Positions 51,995 to 60,250 of a DNA stretch of 64,000 bases are shown in pieces. Below the pieces are notes generated by a model. It saw only the letters and a program-made list of their open reading frames with translations. It was not told where the DNA came from and made no database searches. How positions within the stretch are numbered: the stretch's first letter is position 1; every line of letters starts with the position of its first letter. The translations under genes and the position numbers were made by a program. The stretch is from assembly GCA_001970955.1 (NCBI GenBank), contig MPUH01000043.1:1-64000 (forward strand), in the 5' to 3' direction. This DNA is from Stentor coeruleus. Its lineage: Eukaryota; Ciliophora; Heterotrichea; Heterotrichida; Stentoridae.

Positions 51995-54900
51995 ATGGAT
52001 CAAGAAATAACATCTTCAGAATCCCTGATTATCGGGGAAAAAACTGACTTTGACAGTAATCTTATAAGAAATCTAAACCTAGCCAAAAAATCTCGAATGA
52101 AAAAAATCCTTTTCAAAACCTACCACTTATTATCAACTTCTTGGGGTAATGACCGATTTTATACCTTTCGTTCAATATGTACTCATTTCGGAGTAATAAT
52201 CAAACAATGTCAACTTCTTTTACTAACTTTACTTGAAAGAAATCAGACAAGTGATACCAAATATGATAATATTATTCAAGAGTTTTTGGATTTTTTTATG
52301 ATTGATAGGTTTTCTCTAAACAGTGGGCATCAAGATTTGCTTTCAAGCTTGACTTTAGTATTATCCCTAAGCTTATTGTTCATAACATCATTTTTAGCTC
52401 TTCAAATAGCTTTAAAAAAATCATTTTTTAAAGAACCTTTAGCTATTGCTGTAAATCTTATATCCTGGGGTTTAAGGACAGTATTAATGATCCCAATGAT
52501 AATTTATATAAGCATTTACATTAAAAATTTCCCGGTTGTATCTGAAAGTTATATAAATTACTATAAAAAAACCTTACAATTTAATGTTACGTTTGGTATT
52601 TTAATGATAATATCTTTAGTCACATTATTTTTGCATTTATTAGCAAAGGTTATTTTCCATAGTACTAATTTATATACAACAGAAACCCCTCGTAGCCGAT
52701 CTTGTTCTATTATTTTATTCAAACAACAGATTTGCATATTTATTCTTTGCTTACTTTTTGTATTCCTTGGTCGAGGATATTTTCTTATAATATCATCAAT
52801 TATAAGCTTTTATTTATTAAAAGAATTCACTACAATGCAACCTTATTATTCTTTTTATAATAATCTTATTGAAGCTGGACTTTGGCTTATGCTTTTTACA
52901 AGTTCTTTACTGTTTCTTTTAGACAATTTTATCAATATTGATAACACATCTTTACTTTGTATGTTATTTTTATCACCTCTCGAATATGTTTTACTTGTTT
53001 ATTATATGAAAAGGGTTTTAAATAATGCTTTGGTTAAAGAAATTGATAACCCGAAAACTTTCGAATTGAAATTAAGGCATGTTTTGTATAGGAATAAAGA
53101 AATTTCTGAGGAAGATTTGGAAGATATACAGAATATGTTTAATAGTGTTACTGGGATGTTTTTGGAATATGAATTCCTTGCGATTTGGGAACATAATTTT
53201 GTGATGCAAGGGATTGGTGATGAGAATCTTGCTATGATAAAACTTATGAAGACGATTTTTGCTAAGAAAAGACCTAAGATTATGAAGAAACATAAAAAAA
53301 CTTTTGTGTATTGGCCTAAGATAGAATGTGAGTATATTGTATATGTAAAAACTAAAGAAACTAAGAAAATGAATAATTTTAAAGATGTAGCCCTGATAAA
53401 ATATATTAAAGATCTTTTCATTTTCAATAAATACGACAAAGAAGCTTGCTTTAAACTTCTTGATCTTATAGACTCATACCTTTGTAGTAATGAGATTTCG
53501 AAAAAAAATTTATTGGAAAAATTCTGCGAATTTTTCTCCTCAACAAAATTCAAAGACCAACTCCTAGCGAAAAACATATCAAAATACGGGAACGATCATC
53601 ATTTTCTAGAAATTAGCCAAGGGTTTATCGATGATTTACTAAAAATGTCTGAAATGTCATTAAGTTTATACATGGGTAAAGGTAAAGAAAGTTATATGGA
53701 TCGAATAATCGGTAACAACTTAGAAAAAAACATTGGGACTATAATCGTTAGTGGTTATCCAGACATAATAGGCCGAATAATATTCGCAAATCAACAAGCT
53801 ATTAACATCCTCAGCTATCCTTCAGATAATATTCTTATAGGCCAAAATTTTATAAAACTCATCCCAGAACCATTTTCAGCCCTTCATAAAAACATTTTAA
53901 CTAAATTCCTCCTTTTTTCTTATAGATCACAATTATCAAGACCTAATATTTTTTTAGTTGATTATTATGGTTTTGCTATTGAAATTATTATGGATGTTAG
54001 GTCAACGTTTTATTCAGGAATTCCTTATTTTATTGTAGAAATTGTTGAGAAAATTCCTCTTGAATGCTCGATTTTATGTTCTGATAAAGGTGAGGTATTT
54101 ACAACTTCACCTCAATTGAAAAATATGTTTTCGGAATATGGGCAGAATATAGAAAATGTATTTCCTAATGTTATGAAATATATGAAAGAAGGGAGGAATG
54201 AAGTGTTTTTGTATAAGGAGAGAGGGAAAGTTGCAACACTTAGATGGAGTCAGGTGCAAATTGATAATAAAGTTTTGTTTATTTTGTATTTTATGGATGA
54301 AAGTAAGTTTGCTCATTTTATGGATTTGAGTTCTGATAGGCCGATTATGTTGAAAAAACGTAGTTTTGGATTTAACCACAAACCCCACGAAGAAGCTAAG
54401 GAGTTCAATAAAAAAGTTACATTAAACAAACGAAAAGTCCGAAAATCCTGCGATTTTGTTGAATCACAAAAACTTGCCCCAAAAGACCACTCGAAAAAAA
54501 TCGAAAGTATCCATAAAACCCTTTTATACTCTCATTATATCGTCACAATCTCTTTATCCTTCCTTCTTTGTGGACTAATAATCTACACCAATCTTTATAT
54601 AAACGACAGCTACTTATCTATACTTCTAACTGACATAAATAGTTTTCGATATAAAACTGCTTCATTACTTATGAGATCTCGTAGTATAGATTTACTCCAA
54701 TATAACATATCTTCTTATGATACAATAGAATCTTATAACAATTCTCTTATAGAAAGTGCTTATTTATATAAAGAATCATTAAACAATCTTAGCAATTGGA
54801 ATTCTCAATATAAAATAATCGATTATTTTAAAGATACAAAAATATTGTTATGGGATTTTGAAAATACTGTTGGAGTTTCTTCACAAGTCACGTTATATCA

Positions 54901-56104
54901 AGCTATGTTTTTATTTATAGGGCAAATGTCATTGTTTATAAATTCTGAATATAAAAACATTGATTATAAGCTTTATGTTTATAGAAATGGTTTTGAAACT
55001 TTACAACATTCGATTAATGTTACGGTTTATAAATGTTTGGTTAGTACTATTAATCATTCAAATGATATTTTTTATATATTTGAAATTATTAATGGATTTA
55101 CACCTGTACCTTGGTTGACTATTTGTGCTTTTTGTATACCTTTTATTTTGGTTATTGTTGGGATTAATAAAGAATTATGGAATAATATTAATGAGATATC
55201 GAAAAATACGTTTGTTATATTGAGAAATAGAGTGGTTGAAAGGATTCAGAGGATGCATGATATAGATTTTGCCCAAGATTATCATTTGAATCAGGATAGG
55301 AAATTGGTTGCAAATGTGTGGTTTAAATATGCTGTCAAGGTTTTAATTGCTGTTGGTTTGTCGATGCTTTTTTATTTGCTCATAATTTATGTTACGGAAC
55401 AGAAATTGAAGTATTTGATTAAGATAAGACTTGAGCATATATTTTTTGGAGGTCTTCGTACTCTTACAGTAAAAGCATTTATCTGGGCCCGAGAAGCGCA
55501 TTTGTCCCAACTCAACATAAGCTACGAATACATTTTTTCTCAAAACATCAACATCCCATCATCAAAAGAGCAGTTCTTAAAAGCAGCTGATGAAATCGAC
55601 TATTACAATAAAAAAATCCTCCAAGAAGCCAAATATTTAAAAACCTCAAGGAATTCATTTACTAAATATATCGACTTTCTTATAGGAAACACTTGTTTAT
55701 ACACTGATATTATATCAAACTGTTCTAATACAATAATAAATAATGGTATAAATCAAGCATTATCTTCATATATCCAAGACTTAAGATATTTAGTAAACAG
55801 TTCTATATTAGATATAGAAAATCTATCTCATCTTGAATACACAACAGATATATTTGAAAAATCCTTGACTAGTGGGATTTCTCTTTACAATTCAGTTATA
55901 GATGAATTATTAAATGAATACAAAAACCAAACAATAATCATTGCGTGTATTTTTTTATTATCAAATCTTGTTTTACTTTTTTTCTTCATCCAACCTGAGA
56001 TTCTCCGTATGAAAAAACAACTTTTAAGCTTAAATGAGTTTGTTATTTTATTCAAAAATGCTAACATTGACAGAACTTTATTTATTGAAGATGCATTTTT
56101 ATAG
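51995..56104 (+). CDS. Giant multi-membrane PAS-domain protein (TmcB-like)
   Basis: 1369 residues. About six to eight hydrophobic spans lie at ~120-345, then a cytosolic helical region (~350-570) and a PAS domain (~582-690: IGRIIFANQQAINILSYP, NFIKLIPEP, LVDYYGFAIEIIMDV). A second PAS-like stretch (CSILCSDKGEVFTTSP) follows, and then another membrane half (~845-1345) with spans near 850, 1040, 1115 and 1310. The layout resembles the 'tiny macrocysts' TmcB/TmcC family that is expanded in ciliates and known from Dictyostelium. No cyclase or kinase motif is visible. The stop lies 14 nt from that of the convergent gene. Probably a membrane sensor; ligand unknown. Confidence 0.82.
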   Translation: MDQEITSSESLIIGEKTDFDSNLIRNLNLAKKSRMKKILFKTYHLLSTSWGNDRFYTFRSICTHFGVIIKQCQLLLLTLLERNQTSDTKYDNIIQEFLDFFMIDRFSLNSGHQDLLSSLTLVLSLSLLFITSFLALQIALKKSFFKEPLAIAVNLISWGLRTVLMIPMIIYISIYIKNFPVVSESYINYYKKTLQFNVTFGILMIISLVTLFLHLLAKVIFHSTNLYTTETPRSRSCSIILFKQQICIFILCLLFVFLGRGYFLIISSIISFYLLKEFTTMQPYYSFYNNLIEAGLWLMLFTSSLLFLLDNFINIDNTSLLCMLFLSPLEYVLLVYYMKRVLNNALVKEIDNPKTFELKLRHVLYRNKEISEEDLEDIQNMFNSVTGMFLEYEFLAIWEHNFVMQGIGDENLAMIKLMKTIFAKKRPKIMKKHKKTFVYWPKIECEYIVYVKTKETKKMNNFKDVALIKYIKDLFIFNKYDKEACFKLLDLIDSYLCSNEISKKNLLEKFCEFFSSTKFKDQLLAKNISKYGNDHHFLEISQGFIDDLLKMSEMSLSLYMGKGKESYMDRIIGNNLEKNIGTIIVSGYPDIIGRIIFANQQAINILSYPSDNILIGQNFIKLIPEPFSALHKNILTKFLLFSYRSQLSRPNIFLVDYYGFAIEIIMDVRSTFYSGIPYFIVEIVEKIPLECSILCSDKGEVFTTSPQLKNMFSEYGQNIENVFPNVMKYMKEGRNEVFLYKERGKVATLRWSQVQIDNKVLFILYFMDESKFAHFMDLSSDRPIMLKKRSFGFNHKPHEEAKEFNKKVTLNKRKVRKSCDFVESQKLAPKDHSKKIESIHKTLLYSHYIVTISLSFLLCGLIIYTNLYINDSYLSILLTDINSFRYKTASLLMRSRSIDLLQYNISSYDTIESYNNSLIESAYLYKESLNNLSNWNSQYKIIDYFKDTKILLWDFENTVGVSSQVTLYQAMFLFIGQMSLFINSEYKNIDYKLYVYRNGFETLQHSINVTVYKCLVSTINHSNDIFYIFEIINGFTPVPWLTICAFCIPFILVIVGINKELWNNINEISKNTFVILRNRVVERIQRMHDIDFAQDYHLNQDRKLVANVWFKYAVKVLIAVGLSMLFYLLIIYVTEQKLKYLIKIRLEHIFFGGLRTLTVKAFIWAREAHLSQLNISYEYIFSQNINIPSSKEQFLKAADEIDYYNKKILQEAKYLKTSRNSFTKYIDFLIGNTCLYTDIISNCSNTIINNGINQALSSYIQDLRYLVNSSILDIENLSHLEYTTDIFEKSLTSGISLYNSVIDELLNEYKNQTIIIACIFLLSNLVLLFFFIQPEILRMKKQLLSLNEFVILFKNANIDRTLFIEDAFL

Positions 56105-56118
56105 TAATTTAAAAATTA

Positions 56119-58827
56119 TTAAGTCTTTTTTATTTTTCTCTTAAACATCGCTATTGATTTTATAACAGTCGCTGTTATCGCAACGGACTTCCGAGCTTTT
56201 TCCTTCCAAATCTTTTGTATTTTCCTTATAGCAAATTTAGTAGAAAGTCTATTTAACAATAATCCTTGTATAGCATTTAAAAACTGTTCTGTAGCTTTAG
56301 TAAGTCCTACAATATCAGTAGGATTATATATAATAAACTTATTATGCTCTTCATAAACAGTTTGTATTTTAAGGACATAAAGCCATAAATGTCTAAAAGT
56401 ATCACTTAAATCAAATCCGTTATAGTTTTCTAAAGGTTCTTGATATTTTTTTTGCATTAAATCTTCAAGTTTGTATATATTATCAGTTAATTCGGCAACA
56501 CCTAAACCTTTTACTATCTCTTTAACCATATTTAAACCTTGTTTATTTTTGATATAAAGGTCATATGCTGCTTTTTCTATAGTTTTTGTTGAATCTTCTT
56601 TTATGTTTAAATTTGTGTCTAAATGTAATGGTCGATTTGTTCCTCTTAGTTGAAGAGAATGATAGAAAAGACCTGTTTCTTGTGAGGCTATGAGAAATGC
56701 TCGGCTATCGATTTTCCCTTTACAGATTGCCCAGGCTGTGCGATAGGTTTGGAAGATTATTTTGTCGGAGATACTTTGACTTAATGAAAAACAGATACTT
56801 CGGAATGCTGCGAAGGTTATCCCACCATCTACACGTGGAGCTGCTTCAAATGCTTTTATTATTCCTAGGAACTTGGATTTCTTCTCTCTTATGTAATACT
56901 CTAGTAATAACCTCAAAGCCTAAATAAAATTTACAAACCCGCTTTCAATGCCTGTACCTTTACCCATAGGTTTAGACCTTCCATACAATTGATTTTTCAA
57001 ATCCAATCTTTCTTTCCCTGTAAGTTTATACATTATTGAATCCACAACTTCATTCAAATATTCCCTTTCTATATAATGGAAACTTGAGAATTTTCCATGT
57101 GTATGCGATAACTGAGGACCTTTAAAAAGTAAATTCCTACAATGAAGATAAAAAGCTAACTCATCTAGCATAAGTTCTTCATTCAAAAATTCTTGAAACG
57201 TAAATAACTCCCAAACTTTTCTTGCATTAGATAATTTTAACGCACACAACAATTTCATTCTTAATGTATCTAAACTATCTCTTTTCCACCATTCTAACTC
57301 AGTAACATTTCTGTTTTTTTCATCAATACAATATTTTCCTATCCATGTATATACAAAATCAGGAAATCTTGATGGGGTTTTTCCTGTTTCCATACTACAA
57401 GAAAGGTGTTCATAATATTTCGAATCATATATTCCTCTAATATTAACTTCTAACCAATTCGGGAATTGTTGTTCAAATCCAAACTGTTCATCTGTTATAT
57501 TAAGAAAAGCTGTAAAAGTTGGGGAATTAAGATGGAATTCTGATGTGTTTTGGAATGTTATAAGATAAGTTGAATCAGGAAATGTAGCTCCAATACGAAC
57601 TTTTTCAAAAATTGGGTCTTGTAATGATACCCAAGTTATAGATTCAGATTTACGAGATATGTTTCCTGCTATGAGCTCTAGTTCTAATTGGTTGTATTTT
57701 TGTTTGAATGATTTGAGTGATTCAGCATTTTGTTTGTATAATTCTCTATAGTTTATATAGCGAGAAAAATCTTCTGTTAGCATATTAATCCGCTCAGTCC
57801 ACCTTCTTTCTCCTGTTGTAAGTCGGGAATTTTCTCTTTCTAGGTATTCGATTTTTTCAAGACTTTCGTTCATTTTAGATGAATATAGTCGTTTAAACTC
57901 ACTGTCTTCAAGAGCTTTATTTTTAATATCCCCAATTTCTAACTGAAACCTATACTTCATATTTTTCTTACTATGCTTAACTTTTTCAATTTTCGCCAAA
58001 GCATCCTCATATAATTTCTTATATCTTTCCAAATCTTTAGCAACCTCATCAGATTTAGCTGAGTTTTTCAATTGATTACAATGTTCTTCAAGTAAAGCTA
58101 ATTTCGCCATCATTTTTAGTTTCTCCAAATTTTTCTTTTTCTCAGACTCTGTAGTTTTAATATTCACTTTAACAATTTGATTTTTACTAGGCGAAGGAGT
58201 TTTAACTCTTAAAACAAGTTTTTCTTGAAGTTCGTTAATCTGTTCTTTATACCCTAAAATCTCATTTTTTACTTGAGCGATATTATTTTGTAAGGAAACC
58301 TGAATATCATTGATTTCTAAGCAAACATCATGAAAATTACTAAAAACCAAAAATATCGAATCAAAAATAGTGAGTTTTGTAATTTCATTGATGTTGAGGT
58401 TTGCAAATGTGTTTTGCTTCATTAGGTTAATTGAGTTTTTTAAGATTTCAAGTTTTTTTATGTTTATTTTGGTTAAAATGTCTGAGTTTTGGGTGTTTAA
58501 TTGAGCCCATTTACTATGTAAAGAGTAAGAGTTATAGTCAAAACGACTTCGATCTGTATGAAGGTTTGCTTTCATTTCTGATTTGCTGAGAAGACTATCA
58601 ACAGTTACTTTTTTTATTTTTGTCACTGAAGACACCCTACGATTTTGCTCTAATGATGAATGAGATCCCATCGAAACTAATTTTCTAGGCTTTGGGCCTT
58701 TATGATTTTTTGTTAGATTAGTATCAAGATCGTATGTATTGAAAATTTCTGAAGGGATGATACGACTTGTGTTTGCTTTGGGTTGGTCGATAATTTTTAG
58801 TTTTGCTGCGACAAGAGATGAGTCCAT
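56119..58827 (-). CDS. Long coiled-coil protein, two exons, function unknown
   Basis: Two open frames join in phase through a 15-nt intron (56920-56934) to give 897 residues. Residues 1-70 are basic and disordered, and ~95-400 are coiled coil (KEQINELQEKLVL, DLERYKKLYEDALAKIEKVK). The C-terminal half is globular and Trp/Tyr-rich (VYTWIGKYCIDEKNRNVTEL, LWLYVLKIQTVYEEH) and ends in an IQ-like basic helix (FAIRKIQKIWKEKARKSVA). No catalytic motif. The build suggests a ciliary or cortical scaffold. It converges on the PAS gene. Confidence 0.8.
56920..56934 (-). other. 15-nt spliceosomal intron
   Basis: GTAAATTTTATTTAG joins GTGIESGF to ALRLLLEYYIREKKS in phase 0. It matches the other introns, with A at position 10 and a TAG end that stops translation if retained. 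Confidence 0.87.
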
Positions 58828-59303
58828 TTATATGATTTGGATATTAATAGAATAACTTGAGATTTTTTATGTGTAAAATGAGTATTATGGTTTTGGTTTT
58901 GGTATTGGATTTTTATTATGGTAGTAAAATTTTGGGTGTGTTTGTTAGGAGGTTATTAATAAGGGTGAACATAGTTTTAGAAATGTGAATAGTTGAATTT
59001 TATTATTTTTTACGATATCTTGCTGATTTAAAAGCGAAGAAGCTTCTAATGTATTTTTGTATTATCAAATATGGCAACTAAACACAGGAATTCGCATAGT
59101 CAGCTTAAACTTAAACTTATAACTATTACTTTATCAATAAAATCAACTATAAGTATCAGAATAACAATTAGCAATCCTCTCAGCATAAAAATATTATCTC
59201 TCCCTAGAAATTACTTTTTCTAACTATTATATTACATTTCTTAATATAAATCTCTATTATTTATCTTCTTTAATAATTTTCATATATATCTAGCTACGAT
59301 TAC
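58828..59303. other. 476-bp intergenic region
   Basis: The 5' flank of the coiled-coil gene, G-rich on the plus strand to ~58990, then AT-rich. A ~51-codon open frame from 59071 has no support. Confidence 0.55.
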
Positions 59304-59723
59304 TTAAATAGAATAAGCGAATTGCCAGCAAGCAAGATGTCTCAATGTAAGGTTTCCTCCAAAAATTATCACTTGTTGAACATAGTTTCCATATGAATTA
59401 CCAGAGGATATGGTAACTAAGAAAGATGTTGATGAATTTATATCAAATGATTCGTTTATATTATAATCCTCGCTTTCCCAAATGTGATTATAATATGTGT
59501 TGATTATCATTTCAGAAACATATTCATTAATTTGAAATATCCCTGTCATGTTTACAAATAAGACACTTCCAATCACAGGTGGCCATGGGCGAACAGTAAA
59601 ACTTGATACTAAAAACAGAGGGTTCGTCATGCAAGAATTGCCTATAACATCTTGTATATCATCTAATATCACACCTGCTTTTGCAAAAGAAACGAGAGCA
59701 CATATCAAAATAATTTTCCTCAT
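59304..59723 (-). CDS. Small secreted ML-domain-like (NPC2/MD-2-type) protein
   Basis: 139 residues from the ATG at 59723. MRKIILICALVSFAKAG is a clear signal peptide. The mature part has the ML pattern: a Cys (NSCMTNP), FTVRPWPPVIGSVLFVNMTG (the PxPPxxGxxLxVxxxG stretch of NPC2-like proteins), a central beta-rich region and a late Cys (LACWQFAY). There are a few N-glycosylation sites. ML proteins bind sterols or lipids in lysosomes or outside the cell, so a lysosomal or phagosomal lipid carrier is likely. Only two or three Cys remain against six in NPC2. Confidence 0.75.
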   Translation of the reverse strand: MRKIILICALVSFAKAGVILDDIQDVIGNSCMTNPLFLVSSFTVRPWPPVIGSVLFVNMTGIFQINEYVSEMIINTYYNHIWESEDYNINESFDINSSTSFLVTISSGNSYGNYVQQVIIFGGNLTLRHLACWQFAYSI

Positions 59724-60250
59724 ATTTTTCACCAAAAGTATTTTATTATTTTATCTACTATGTAAACTTGCTTATTTCCCATTTGTAAAATTTTATGATT
59801 CTTTGCTTTTGAATATCAATTTAAAATAAGCACATGATAAAAAATCACTTCCAAGTGTTATAAATTTTCCAGTTAATAAAGTTACTATTAGAAAAATAAC
59901 TTTTAAAACATATAGTTTGTTATATAAAAAAAATTTATTGAAAAAACAACAAAATATATATTAAACTAAACACACAACAAAATCTTAATCATATCCCAAC
60001 TAAAAATGCCATAAAAATCCTCAACAAATCCACAAAAAAAAACTATAAATTCAACTAACTAACCATTTATCAATACACACAGTTCGCTAAAACTTTAGGA
60101 ATCTTAATCATATCCCAACTAAAAATGCCATAAAAATCCTCAACAAATCCACAAAAAAAAAACTATAAATTCAACTAACTAACCATTTATCAATACACAC
60201 AGTTCGCTAAAACTTTAAAAAAAAAATACACAAAATCAACACATACCTGA
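59724..60250. other. 527-bp intergenic region with a tandem duplication
   Basis: AT-rich spacer containing the 119-bp tandem duplication at 59981-60216. Otherwise no features. Confidence 0.6.
59981..60216. repeat. 119-bp tandem duplication
   Basis: The unit starting AATCTTAATCATATCCC at 59981 recurs at 60100 almost exactly; the second copy has one extra A in an A-run. No N lies between them, unlike the other duplications here. Confidence 0.85.

Noticed and set aside
59071-59225. ~51-codon open frame starting MATKHRNSHSQ
   Set aside because: The C-terminal part is low-complexity Ile/Ser; I found no support beyond being open.
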